Assembly (NCBI GenBank): GCA_038030265.1
Contig: CM075937.1
Location: 9,672,001 to 9,736,000, forward strand
DNA length: 64,000 nucleotides
Source of the DNA: Corythucha ciliata
Lineage: Eukaryota > Arthropoda > Insecta > Hemiptera > Tingidae
Direction: 5' to 3'
Shown here: piece after piece, positions 36,340 to 48,372 of the stretch
Numbering within the stretch: position 1 is the stretch's first letter
Layout: each line of letters starts with the position of its first letter
The notes under the pieces: generated by a model
What the model was told of the DNA's origin: nothing
The model's input: the letters and a program-made list of their open reading frames with translations, nothing else
The model's database searches: none
Translations under genes and position numbers: made by a program

Positions 36340-38060
36340 AAATCGGTAATATTCGTGGCTATAGCTTCTAAAAAGCGCGGATTCGTGGTCTCGCGATGCA
36401 AGTTCCAGACTAAAATTAAGAAAACAATCGCTGATTCGCTGTACATGGAGGCCCCATTCGTCAAATGAATTGTGGAAATCAACGCAAAAGTGTTGTATTT
36501 GGGCAAACCCCGTGGTTAAAGTTGAGAAAACACGCTTTAACATTGACAAATGAAAGACGCTTTCAGGTGAAAATTGGACAAAAATGACAAATTCACAACT
36601 GAAATGGCGTAAAATCGCCCATTCGCGTATGAAAAAGGGAATAGGATACTGAATGGCCGCATAATTAGCACAAAACGTTATTTCACAGCTGAAATTGGGA
36701 AAAATCGCTAATTTGCAATTCGCAGATATAAAGATGTGGAAAAACATCAATTTGCGGATACAAAATGAAGAAAATCACTAATTCGCAGCAAAAATTGAAA
36801 AAATCACCAATCAGCGCAGCTAAAATTAAGAAAAACGTTAATTTTCAGTTCAAATTGGGAAGAAGTGCTAATTCTCAGTTAAAAATGGAAAAAATTGCTA
36901 ATTTGCAGCTTAAATTGAGTCAAACGCCCATTCTTGGCAAACATTGACAAAACTCGGTTGGTAATGCACGGGTTGGAAACGCTACCACGCGGCTATAATT
37001 TGGAAAAAGCGAAAATTCGCTGCTAAAATTGAGAAACATCACTAATTCTCGAAAAAAATCGAAATCGTCGTAAAATTTATAATTTAAAAATGATGATTTT
37101 TTGACAGAAATGGATGGATAGATATGAATTTTTTGGTTTGAAAAAAATAAAATACGTTTATAATTTAAATTCACACCTTCTGAAGGCAGTTTTGAGGCTA
37201 AAATTCAGAAATATGACAAATTCATGCATACCTATAGTATAATGTTAAAAAATACGCTAATTCACGGCTAGAACTGAAAAGAAGCAATAATCTACACCTA
37301 TAAAAGTTATATAGTTTTGCTAATGCGGTGCTAAAATGTGAAAAACCGCTAATTTGCGGGTTATATTTAGAAAATAAAATAATCAGCCTGGTCAAAATTA
37401 AGAGAAATGTTAATTTTGAGCCTAAAAATGGAGAAAATTGCTAATTTGCGGCTAAAAATGGAAACAATCGCCAATCTACAGCTAACATTTCGCAAAACGC
37501 CAATTAGTGACTGAAATTGAGAAAATTCGCTAATTCACAGGTTTTTAAACGCTACGACGCGTCGCCGCTAGAATTTTAAAAAAGCGCTAATTCGTGGTTG
37601 AAATTAAGAAAAATTATAATTTGCGCTAAAAACTGAATATACGCCAATTTACGGATTATGAAGGCAAGTTTTCAGGCTGAAATTGAAAAACAGCGCCAAT
37701 TTATGGCAATAGGCGAAGAAACCGTTAATTCGCGGGTAAACTGAGAAAAATCGCTCATGCATTGCGTATGGTGAACCAAAAAAAATCCTAATTCGTGAAA
37801 AGTCCGGCTAATATTGTGGAAAGCAGTTAAGAAAAACGTTAATTTCCGGCTGAAACTGAGAAAAGTGCTAATCCCCTGGTAAAAAAATTTAAAAAATCGG
37901 TAATATGCTGCTAAAGTTGAGAAAAGGCGCAAATTCATGGCTATTGGAGGGGCTGGGGCAAAACCGCTAATTTACGGCTGAAATTGAGAACAACTATACA
38001 CTCGGCCAAAAAAGCGCTAATTTGCCAAAAATCGCCCCTAACTAAGAAAATTGGGGCTAT
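36340..38060 (-). repeat. Degenerate 30-bp satellite, minus orientation, block 8
   Basis: Reverse-complement units from 36340 to about 38040, with GATGCAAGTTCCAGAC at about 36397 (a copy of the non-satellite module). The block ends at a poly-C run (about 38080) and CTACGCCACTG, after which plus-oriented units begin. Confidence 0.9.
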
Positions 38061-38111
38061 GATGAGGCCAACAAGACCTGACCCCCCCCCCCCACGACAA
38101 ATTCCTACCTA

Positions 38112-41100
38112 CGCCACTGCCGTGAATTAGCACTTTTATAAATCTTGGCCGCGAGAAACGTTTTCAACCATTTTAGTCGCAAATTAAAGCTTTTTCCACA
38201 CTTTATGCTCGAATTAGTGATTTTATTTAATTTTAGCCACAAAATTAGCACTTTCTCTCAATTTGACCTGCAAATTAGCATTTTTAAAAACTTTTTCGCC
38301 CCGCGTTATCAATTTTGTTTTTTACTTCTAGGTATGGAAGCGTTATTTCTCAGATCTAGCCAAGTTTATAACTGCTCAGCATGCACTTCAAACGGATGCA
38401 GCAGCATTTTCATGCGATTTTTCTCCAATTTAGCCACGAAACTGATGCTTTTCTCACATAATTAGCGTTTTCCTTTAATTTGGCCTCACTGATATTTATG
38501 ATTTTGCTTAATATATAAGCCCCCCAAACAACCGGTAGATTAAAACGTTTTTGCCCTGCATTTTTATTATATTTCAGACAGTTAGCTATAAGAAAGCGCC
38601 ATGAATTCACGTTTTCTTTGATTTCAGCCGCAAACTAGCGTTTTTTTTAAACGAATTTAGCAGCAAATTACACCTTTTTCTTACTAAGCGCAGCGAATTA
38701 GCATTTTTTCTCTCTGTTTAAGACCCGAAGTTTAAGTTAAGGCCAAAGCCTCGGATTTGCGTTTATAAGTGAATTTCAGCCGTGAGTCAGCGTTTTTAAA
38801 AAGTTTAGCAGAGAACTAGTAGCGTTTTCCTCAGTTTTAACGGCGAATTAACGCCTTCTCTTGACTTATCCGCTAATTAGCTGATTAATTTCATTAGTAT
38901 CCGCTAATTTAATTTTGTCCTCTACTTTATCTGTGAATTAGCGTTTTTTCCCGCCAATGTCATCCACATATTTGCGTTACTTCTCAATTTTAGCCGTTAA
39001 TTAACGCTTCCGGTCAATTCCATTCGCGAATATTCAATTTTTCTCAATTTTAGCAGCGATTTAATAAGCAATTTTTCAATTTTTTTCGCCCGTGATTGAG
39101 CGATTGTCCTAATTTTAGCTGCTAATTAGCAATTATTAATTTACGTCGTGATTTAGTGGTTTGTCCCATTTTCAGCCGTTAACTAAAATACCGCGTTAAA
39201 ATTATGCGTTTTCCGCTGATTTTGCTTGGCTCTTTCGAATTCGTGAATTAACGTTTTTTCTTCACTTCATTCTCGAATAGCCGCTATATTCCGGCAATTT
39301 TATTCGCGAATTCACGATTTTTCTATATATTTTACCAACGAAATAGCGTTTTTCTTAATTTCAGCCAAAAATCACCGGACTTTTTCATTTACATCCACGA
39401 ATTAACGTTTTTTTCTTCATTTAATCCGTGAATTCACGCTTTTTCCCCGGCAATTTCATCTACGAATTAGCGATAGTCGCGAAATAACTAGCGATTCCCT
39501 TCCATATTGGCACGAATTGAAAATTTCCGTCAATTCTTATTCGCCAAAATTAACGATTTGTCTCAATATCTGCCGTGAAGTCGAGTTTTTCCTAATTTTT
39601 TGCTTTGCAATTACACAATTTTCCTGAATTTCAGTCGTGAAGCGTTTTTAGCAAAGTTTAGCTGCGAATTCGCAGATTTTTCTCAATTTTAACCTCGGAC
39701 GAGCGTTTTTTTTGTTCAATTTTAGCCGTTATTTTGTTCACTTTTATAGCCTTGATCAAGCCGCAAATTAGAGGTTTTCCGAACGTTATAAATAATTTTC
39801 AACTTTTACTCACTGACTAGCGTTTTTTCTCAGTTTTAGGCCCGATGTTGCTTTCAGAAGTCACGGATTTTATTTTTCCTGAATTTTAGCCGCGAATCAG
39901 CCGTTTTGCCGTTAATTATAGCGTTTGCCCTATTTTTAGCAGCGAGTTAGCAGAATGAATTTCAACAACAGCTGCGAATTAGTGGATTCTCTTTTTCTTT
40001 ATCAATTTCAGTTGCGAATTCGTCATTTTTCACGAATGAGCATGAATGCTCATTTATAAACAATTATACCCGAGAATTATTGCTTTTTCTTTATTTCTAC
40101 TAAAAGAAAAGAAAAAAACGTTTTTCTTAATGGTCGGTGCAAATTAGCACTTTTCCCTGAATATAACCCACAAACTAGCGCATTTTTGGCTCAAATTGAC
40201 TCTTTTTCTGAATGTTTGCCACAATTTCCATTTTTTCACAATGTCCACTATTTTTCAATTTTAGCCACGCATTAGCATTTCTTTCTTTTCAATTTTACCC
40301 GCGATTTATCGCTTTTCCTCTATATGACCCACAAATTAGCGCTTTTGATGAAATGTAAACCTTCACGAACTATAGCTATTTGGGTTGATTTATTCCTCAA
40401 ATTGGCGCTTTTCTCAACATATCCACGAATAGGATATTTCTCTCAATTCAATCCATTAAATCAGCACTTTTCCAGCAATGAAAAGCCACAAACTGGCTCA
40501 TATTTCTCAATTTTTCGCCCGAAAATTGAAATGTTTTCTGAATGTTTGCCTCGAATTAGTGTTTTTATCACAATTTCATCCACGGAGTTACGGTATTTCT
40601 CAGTTGTATAGCCACGAATTGACGTTTCTGCCCGATTTTGACCTCTGCAAATTTGTCCCCAAATGGTTGCTTTCTCTCACTTTTAGCCGTGAATTAGCGT
40701 TTATCATAAAATTGAGCCGCAAATCAGCACTCTTTCTCAGTTTTAGCCACAAATTTGCGCTTTATTCTCTCGATTTATTCGGCGATTTTTTTTTTTTTTT
40801 TTTTTTCTGTGAATTAGCGGTATTTTTCAATTAGATTGGCTACAACTTTGCGCCTAAATTGCGCTACGGGGGCAATGTTGTCTCCAGGAACCGTCAATTC
40901 GCGTTTTCCTCAAAATTAGATGCGAATTAGCACTTATATTCTTCGATTTTATACGGGAATCAGCGCTTTTTCTCGATTTTTACCTGAAATTAAAAGTTTT
41001 TCTCTCAATTTCAGCGAATTAGCACTTTCCCCGAATTAAGCCATAAACTGGCGCATTGCTCAACTTTTCTGCATTAATATTTGCACGTTTTCTGATTTAT

Positions 41101-41560
41101 AGCGTTTTTTAAAAAAAACAATTTTATCCAACAATTTACGCTAAAGCCAACTGTAGCCACGAATTTGCGTATCTTCAAAATTTTGACAGCGATTGGACAC
41201 TTTTTCTCGGGAATGGGCACTTTTTCTCACTTTTAGCTGTGATTTTGAGCTTTTCATCAATTTGAGCCGCGTACTAGTGTTTTTTTTCTCAATTTTTAGC
41301 GACGAATTAGCTCTTTTTCGAAATTTCACCCACGAATTAGAGCTTTTATAATTTTATCCGTGAATGGGAGCGTTTTTGAAAAATTGTATTCACGAATTAT
41401 TATTATTTTTTTTTGTCACTATTTACACGAAATATTTTAATTTTTTGCTGCGAATAACCGTTTTTTCTCCTTTGCAGTCACGTTTAGCGCCTTTTCTCCA
41501 TTTTAACAACTAAGTAACTCTGATTCTTATTTTTAACCGAAAATTTCTGCGTATAATTTT
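38112..41560 (+). repeat. Degenerate 30-bp satellite, plus orientation, block 9
   Basis: The longest uninterrupted plus block, about 3.4 kb. Individual units are strongly diverged. A TTGCTTTCAGAAGTCACGG module sits at about 39846. Open frames (for example 40324-40834) read the decapeptide pattern and are not genes. Confidence 0.9.
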
Positions 41561-41679
41561 TCCATCCCTCTGCTTTTCACCAGTCTCTTCTGGACTGCTG
41601 ATCTTTGGTTGTATGGTGGGATCCACCCACCTGTGAAATTGGGAATTTTTGAAGTGCCGAAGGCTTGATAGTTGTCAAA
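41561..41679. other. Short non-satellite junction between plus and minus blocks
   Basis: About 120 bases at the strand switch, including TTCACCAGTCTCTTCTGG and GGATCCACCCACC. No gene. Confidence 0.6.
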
Positions 41680-42290
41680 AAGAGCTCATTCGCTGCTAAA
41701 ATAACGCAAAAGCGTTATTGTGTTTAAAAAAAAACGCAAATTCACGGATTTGAAAAAAAAAAAAAAAAGTTGACTCCGGGGATGGGATAGAGTAAAACGG
41801 GTAATTTGCGGCTGAAAGTAAAAATTATTCGCGGCTGAAACCACCGAGGAAAATCGCTAATTCCCGTCCCGGCTAGTTGAACTAAAGTTAAGAAAATCCG
41901 CGAATTCAAGGCTGAAATTTAGTAAAAGCGGCAATTCTGGCCTTAGGAAATTAAATTACGTACCAAACTGAGAAAACTCGAGAAAACTATTAATATAAAG
42001 CGCTCATTCATAGCTGAAATAACGAACAAGCGTAATTCACGGCAATGGTAAAGAACACTAATTCTCGGATCAACATTAAAAAATCAGATAATTCACAGCT
42101 AAAATAAAGCAAAAGCCGTAATTCGCGGCTAAAAATCAATAAATTATTAGCGGCTAAAATGATAAGTCTTTAATTCGTGGCGAAAATTGAGAAAAATGCT
42201 ACGTGTACGTGGCTTACACTACGATAAACCACCACATAATTCCTTGCTAAAATTGACAAAACGCGAATTCGTGACAAGCTCGTGCCTAAA
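41680..42290 (-). repeat. Degenerate 30-bp satellite, minus orientation, block 10
   Basis: Reverse-complement units, ending at a C-rich stretch (about 42307-42345, CCCCGATCCCGG). That stretch may be a diverged, inverted version of the GC-rich edge motif. Confidence 0.85.
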
Positions 42291-43380
42291 ATTTATATAT
42301 TTATCACCTCCCCGATCCCGGACCCCCCGCCACCGCCCCAAGGGAGATGTAGCGGCCCCATAACCTGCGAAAATGGGACTTTTGAGTAAAATTGATTTTC
42401 TGAATTAGCCAACACCCTGAAGGGAATGATTTTAAAGGAGTGAAATCCACCAATTATGCTATTAGTGAGTCGGATTTATACAGAATTTTAGGGCCGTGCA
42501 AAAGCCCAAGTTTCTCAGCCTCCATGAGTTAACCAGACTGCCAACCAACGAAAAATTATTAAATTTAGGGCCAAATATTCCCGTTCTATCAAAACTATCA
42601 AAATTTTGCCCAAGAAACAGACATGTCAAACGTTTTTTAAACGAAAATTTATCGTCATACGCTTATACTCCTTTATTATAAATTATTATTTTGCCAATGT
42701 ACTTACTGCCTTTAAATAAGTCAAACGATGTATATCCTTTCCATTTTAAGCTTCCAATGGTTGAAAACAACATTTAGATCGGTTGATATTGACAATAATA
42801 TTGTATATTTTAATCACAGAAACACCAAGTACAGTGGGAGTGGGCATGCAGGCGAGGGGTTTCTCGCATCCTGTTCTGTACCATCACCACACCACAGACG
42901 ATCCCACATGCTTCTTCAGGCTCAACTATCTTACCTGATTGTAATTTATGAATTTTAACCGGAGGGTCCCTACAAAAAAAAAAAAAAAGAGGGGGTTGGG
43001 TCCAGTTCTTAAAAAAGGGGTAGGGGTGAGACTTTTTGTTGCAAGGTAGGAGGGAGAGATACGCTCCCCTCTTCAACCCTTTTCATTCTTATAATCTGTG
43101 CAGTCAGCCCCCCCCCTCCCCACAATTTCTATTTAGCATCCTTTAAAATGAGAATATTTCAGAATTTGAATAAAATAACGCGTATAATTTTTCGTTTATC
43201 AGAAAATAACAGGACTGCTAGCTTTCCCCTTTTGTAATAATAAGGAGGCAATATCTGTCCATAAATTGTAAAGAGTGAAAACCTGTGAAACTCTCTATCT
43301 AAAGGAAACATCTTTCTAAAAATAAAAATAAAAAAAACAAAAACAAAAAAAGAAACGAATTTTTTGTGTTTTTGAGCTTA
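42291..43380. other. Unique sequence left of the minus-strand exon
   Basis: GC-rich at the start, then AT-rich. Open frames at 42496-42681, 42728-42958 and 42810-43076 overlap and lack motifs. If the exon at 43382 belongs to a gene, this is intron or 3' flank of that gene. Confidence 0.5.
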
Positions 43381-43381
43381 C

Positions 43382-43494
43382 CTGTTTGACGGAGGCTCAG
43401 GGCTGACCTCAAGTCCACGGTTGGCGACGTGGGTCCACAATCTTTTCAAGTCATCGATTTGTTCGGCACGGGTCGACACAGCTTTTTCGAGAAC
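43382..43494 (-). CDS. Internal coding exon of an unidentified gene
   Basis: On the minus strand a 113-bp exon is bounded by strong splice sites: an acceptor ending GCCCTCAG and a donor AACAG|GTAAGC. Only one of the three frames is open. It gives about 37 residues starting VLEKAVSTRAEQIDDLKRL and ending in a Pro/Ser-rich EVSPEPPSN segment. Charged and hydrophobic residues alternate as in an amphipathic helix or coiled coil, followed by a turn-rich tail. Length 113 (37 codons plus 2) means the exon changes phase. I do not recognise the family. Its partner exons should lie on the minus strand at lower and higher coordinates; none is clear in the window. miR-276, on the opposite strand 2.8 kb away, would be antisense if it falls inside this gene. 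Confidence 0.7.
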
Positions 43495-44986
43495 CTGAGG
43501 GCATAAAACAAAAATTATTTAACAATAATAAATAAAGTTATGGGAAGTTGAGGATTTTGAGTTGTGGAAAACCGTCGTTAGAGCGAAGCACTTGTGGTGG
43601 CGCTGAGGACGGCCATTGTGCAAGTGATAACGTAGTGGAAATTTTGTTTAATTTCTTTTCAGGAGACAATTGGTTCCTATAGGAACGATCTCATTGTATT
43701 CCAAATGAAAATTACTATTGTATAAAAAAAAACTATAAAATAAATAAATTAATTATTTTTGTTTGGCCAGGTGTTGGGACGTCGGTTTCACGTAGACTAC
43801 AAACAACCCTCAACACCAGCGCATTCTGTGCTCAAGAATAAGAAGCGTGTTATCACCAACGCCTCAATAGTCCTACAATACCACAGAAACTACATTACCA
43901 GAACGTGTGTCCCTGTGTCAGCCACAGCAACTAGAACGCGTCAGTACAAACTGTTATACCCCTCCTTACCCCTTTTTCTCATACAATTCTGATTCTCTCA
44001 CACGCTCTCTCGCTCCTTCTTTTTTAAAAAAAAAAAATTATTCCGTAGAGCCAAGCGCCGGCGCCACTTGTTCCACGGTCGCTCAAACGTGAAGAGACAA
44101 CTCAACTCTCAACTCTCTTTCGAGCTTTTGCCTACTACGCGATTAGACACGCCACATGACGGGCTCTAACAGCGACGTCGTTGAGGCGTGTGCTTCACCC
44201 GATGGTCTCACGGAGTCAGATTTGAGTGTTTTTTGTTTTTTTTTCGTGTACTGGTGTTTTTGAAGGAACCTGGAGGGGAAAACCAAGTGTTTTGGGGGAT
44301 TTTGGTGTGTGAAAGTGTAATATGTTTTACATTTTTGTGATTCATCGCCGTTAAATGAAGGTTCGTACTCATTTATTAGGAGATTTGAAAAAAAGGAATC
44401 GTCAATTTTATTTCATTATATTTTCCGAAATAGAGATCCGGTGACCCTCACGACCTCAACAGACAAAATGTGCCACAACTTTCTAAAATGCCCACGTGGA
44501 GTGCTAGACTCACTCACTCCCCCCCCTTCAACCACCCCTCTTTCCCCAACAACTCAAAGTTTCCATAAAAAGAGATAGGCAGGGTATATACAACAAAGTG
44601 GTAGCGCAACATCGTGAACCTTAGAAATGGGCGACGAGCGGTGTGACCGGGGTGAGGGGTGGGGAGAGATTGGTAAAGAGGGCGGAGCGAAAATTCTTCC
44701 CCCACCCATATAACCCATCTCCATTCAAACATAGCTGAAGCGTTGTCGGGGGGGGGGGGGGAGAAACTCAACCAAGCGCAAGCGTTTCTTCCCTCCCTTT
44801 TATAGGGACACTGTAGAAATTCTGGAGTGTGTTTTTTTTTTTTTTTTTTCCTACTACAGGGGGATGTTCACCCTCCATCTAAACCCCCCCTACCACCCCA
44901 CATTTCGAAGCAGGCGTTAGCGCCGCCTCGACGCCGCCGGTCACACACCTCTACCCATCCCCACTTTTTTCCACGTATACGCGAGT

Positions 44987-45003
44987 GTATATATATATAA
45001 ACG
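44987..45003 (+). promoter_or_regulatory. TATA-like sequence 1.3 kb upstream of miR-276 (weak)
   Basis: GTATATATATATAAACG is a long TATA-type run followed by unique sequence. Its distance to the miR-276 hairpin is compatible with a primary-transcript promoter, but a simple AT repeat is equally likely. Confidence 0.15.
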
Positions 45004-45866
45004 CAACATCCCCACCACTTTTATGGAAGTGTGCTGTGAAGGGTGAGGGAGGTATCCCCCCCTCCTATCGGCGCACCCGTAGAAAACGTGAAATCCTACT
45101 GTTTTTTTTCCTCTCTCTCTCTCTCTCGCTCTCACTCTTCTTTTTCCCTTCCACATAGTTGTGGGTAGGGAAAAATTGGTGTTGTACGACGAGTGTACCC
45201 GGTTCGAGCACAGTAACAGTTATGACGGTGAACAGTGTGGAGCGGCTCCGGGAAGCATCGGTTGTAGTACCTTCAAAGTTATTATTTTTTTTTTTTTGGT
45301 TTTTCCTATTCAGAGAAACGGGGGCGGGAAAAGAATAGTTTTGGCGGTCAAATTCGAAAAAAAAAACAAACTTTTCTCCACTATTTCATTACACCCTAGG
45401 GCCATTTTGCACGTTACAGTGCCGCGTGTGGATACCATCAGCGCAACATTATTCAAGGTCCGTTAGTCGGGTACCTTTATTTCTTTGTTTAACCCCACGT
45501 TTTCCGGTTTAACCTTAATAATTTTTGGCGCGAACCCCGTGAAAATATTAAAAAAAGCATTGTACTATAAAAGTAAGTTCTATGAAGTGCACAATTTAAC
45601 GTTCCTATTATTTAAAAAAAAGTGAAGGTAAAAACAAAATTAAAAAAATAAAATATCGAGTGTGAAGGTATAATTTACTAGTACCACTCCCCTTGTTTAA
45701 CCGGTTACGTCATATACGGTGTGTCGTGGGGATTTTTTTTTTTTTTTTTTTTCTCGATATGTATTTCTGACGTTCCCTTATTTTATCCTCGGAAATCACA
45801 CGAGTTTCCCCTCCCCCTTCACCCACCGATCCGTCGTCTTTAGTTTTTTTTTCCTCAACCTTTCAC

Positions 45867-45886
45867 CACACACACACACACACACC
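45867..45886. repeat. (AC)n microsatellite
   Basis: About ten AC units in AT-rich unique DNA, upstream of the miR-276 hairpin. Confidence 0.85.
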
Positions 45887-46254
45887 ACATTTTCTCAACA
45901 TTCCCAAAGTAAAAATTCTAGTCATGGCGATACAATCTCGTTTTCCAACCCGACCAAAACGAGTAATAATAAATAAAAGTAATGATTACACATTCCGAGA
46001 TTAGTTATCAAGGTTTTTTTTTGCTGTTTAAATGATAGCGTCTAGTGTTCCTTCTCGGTTTCACTTTTTTCCCTCGTATTTTATTTATTTTTCACAATAT
46101 TTCGTCAAGTTTTGTCCCACAAAAATATGTATTATGTACATAATTTATTTTTATTTTAGTTTTTAATAATATTCTATTGTAATATTTAACGTATTTTTAA
46201 GGTTATGGTAGTGTTTTATTGTGTGAGAACTTGAAATTATTATTATTTTACTCG

Positions 46255-46355
46255 CCGGATGAACCAAAAGCGAGGTATAGAGTTCCTACGAGTGTTCTAT
46301 TTTGTTTCTGTAGGAACTTCATACCGTGCTCTTGGTACGAGGCTCGTCTACCAGT
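46255..46355 (+). ncRNA. mir-276: miR-276 precursor hairpin
   Basis: The plus strand encodes a complete pre-miRNA of the arthropod miR-276 family. The 5p arm, AGCGAGGTATAGAGTTCCTA followed by CG, is at 46269-46290. The 3p arm, TAGGAACTTCATACCGTGCT followed by CT, is at 46311-46332. The two arms pair almost fully around a 20-base loop (AGTGTTCTATTTTGTTTCTG), and the stem extends outside them with GAACCAAA against TTGGTAC. The 3p sequence equals the conserved miR-276 mature sequence known from insects and other arthropods, where it acts post-transcriptionally in the RISC complex. It stands alone here; no other known miRNA is seen close by. It is the best marker for the organism being an arthropod. 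Confidence 0.97.
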
Positions 46356-48372
46356 TACTTTTTAAAGTAATTTTAGTTACTTTTTTAATAATTGAATTGT
46401 TAATAATCGATGAGACTTGACGAAAGTTCTTTTCAACAAAGCCAAGGCCTCTTTCAACCCTTTTGTTAAAATTCAAAATCTTTTAGCCTTCAGACGATGA
46501 TGATGACGAATTGATGACTTATGTTGAGGGGGAAAAAAACTTAATAAAAAGTTGCTAGGAGAGAAGGAAATAAATAATTAAAGAAAAATTTCAAGGTTTC
46601 CCCTACTTAAGCGGCTTTAAACAATTTCATTTACAAATTGCTACATAAAAACCAGCTTATTATTTTCTTTATTACTGTTTATTTACCATTTTTAATGTAA
46701 TATAAATCAATTTTTATTACTCCACTGCATATAATTATTATATCTTTACTTATATACTCGGTTATAAGGGAGTGGTAAATATTACACCATTGGGTGAGGG
46801 GTGGAGGAATTCCATGCAGTCATCACACCCGCCACTCACCGCAATCCTCTTTTAATTGTTGTCCTTGAATAATTCTCACAAAACTTTTTTTTTATCCATT
46901 CACTCCCCCCCCCCTCTTTACCATGTAACCACTTCCAACGTTGAACACTTATACTCGCGCCGTCTCTTTTTCTCTAATTAGATGTGGCAACTCCAAAGCA
47001 ATTTTTCCTCTTTATTTTTTTCTTTATAATTACGTTAATCACGATTAATTACTTGATATTTTACTTTTAATCGCGAATAAAACAAAAAACAAGAAGGACG
47101 ACTTTTTTTTTTCGGCCATTATTATATGTAATTCGGTGCCCATTCTCCAAGTGTATTTATAACAGTCCGGGGAAAAAAAAAAAAAAAAAATCGATAGGAC
47201 CCACCCTCCTTTGCATCGTTGCAACTATGCCATTGTATGATGTGCAAGGGTGGCCGGTGTGGAGGGGGTGTGAGAGAGGTTGTCTAGGACACACATGCGA
47301 CAAATGGTTGGCGTTTTGGTGAAGGGGGTGAAAAATGGTTTGAAGGCAGGGGGAGGGGTCTTTGTGAATCTCTAAAAATAGAAAATGGAGAAAAAAAAAA
47401 AAAAAAAACTCTGGTAGAAAACGCCGAGAATAAGACAAAATTGTGTGATGTGGAGGGCCAAGGGGGGAAAAATAACGATAAATTCGTGTGCTAAAGTACA
47501 TTTTTAGAGACCAAAACAATAGTTTTATGACCATTATTGTTGGTGTTCTTGAGGCAAAAACAGGGAAGGGCTTAAAGTAACGCTTTTCTACAGTTCTGCG
47601 GGACACTGCGAGAGCTTTGTAAATCACCGGATTTAGGCGCTACAACTTTGATTCTGTCGACAGTTTTGAACGTATTAAGATTTGAATTCTTCCACTCGTG
47701 AGTAATAATTATTTTTATGGCAAAGTTCCCTTAAATCCGCTGTTTGCATTTTAAAAGGTGAAAGAATAACGTCGGGAAGTGTTTTCCCGAGCGTTTTCTA
47801 ACGCTTCTTCCTTGAAGTTTTGTAGAAATCGCTTGAGTGTCTGACGCCCTCTCCCCCCAATTTGTCAGTTTTTTTTTAAGTTGCGTCAAATTTTGCAGTT
47901 CCTGGGTGTGCTCGACTGTACAGTTTTTGAGAAGATGTGGCACCGTAACGCAAAGTCGCTGGGGCTCCGAAGCACCGCGGCGCAGCTTTCATTCATATTG
48001 TAGAATTTCCTTGAGTTGCTGAATTGCAAGGTGTTTTGAATAGAATAACGTTTTCTCTCTTTTTTTTCGAGGCTAATTCGCTTGATTTAAGAGGCTAGAA
48101 CATGATTTTGTCGCTCATTAGACCATGTTTTGAGACAGCGTGGCGTGTTTTGAGCGTCTTGAGACTCACAATCCTTCTTAAAGCTTCCTCCACCCTTCCA
48201 AACCTTAAAAAACAATACCGTCGGGATGTGTTTCACTAGCGGTTCCTTTATCACTTTTGGTGAGAACTTCGGGAAATACGCTCGAGTGCAACATATTTTT
48301 CGCTTTTCCGCACTCAAAAGTGTTTTTTTTTTTTTTTTTTTCACGTGAGGAGCCGCACGCGGCTCGTTCTAA
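46356..48372. other. AT-rich unique DNA downstream of miR-276
   Basis: No recognised gene. A splice-acceptor-like TTTTAGCCTTCAG at about 46482-46494 precedes an acidic stretch (GACGATGATGATGACGAA) that stays open for about 18 codons; it could be a short exon but has no donor. A 70-codon minus frame at 47731-47943 has protein-like composition without a known family. Long A-runs lie at 47171 and 47392. Confidence 0.45.

Larger units (their letters stand above)
43495..46240. other. Unique sequence between the exon and miR-276
   Basis: No certain gene. Notable: a 14-bp palindrome GTTCCTATAGGAAC at 43673; a plus-strand ATG at about 44156 with a CAC upstream context opening 36 codons (MTGSNSDVVEACASPDGL and onward) but without a convincing donor; a TATA-like GTATATATATATAAACG at 44987; a Cys-containing plus-strand frame at 45161-45290; and an AC microsatellite at 45867. 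These could be first exons or promoter parts of either the minus-strand gene or the miR-276 primary transcript, but none can be proven from sequence. Confidence 0.45.

Noticed and set aside
36229..36750. 173-codon minus-strand open frame
   Set aside because: It spans the insert and the satellite and shows the ten-residue periodicity of the repeat. No domain.
44156..44266. Possible first exon starting MTGSNSDVV
   Set aside because: The start context is acceptable, but there is no convincing splice donor and the frame runs into poly-T. Not enough for a gene call.
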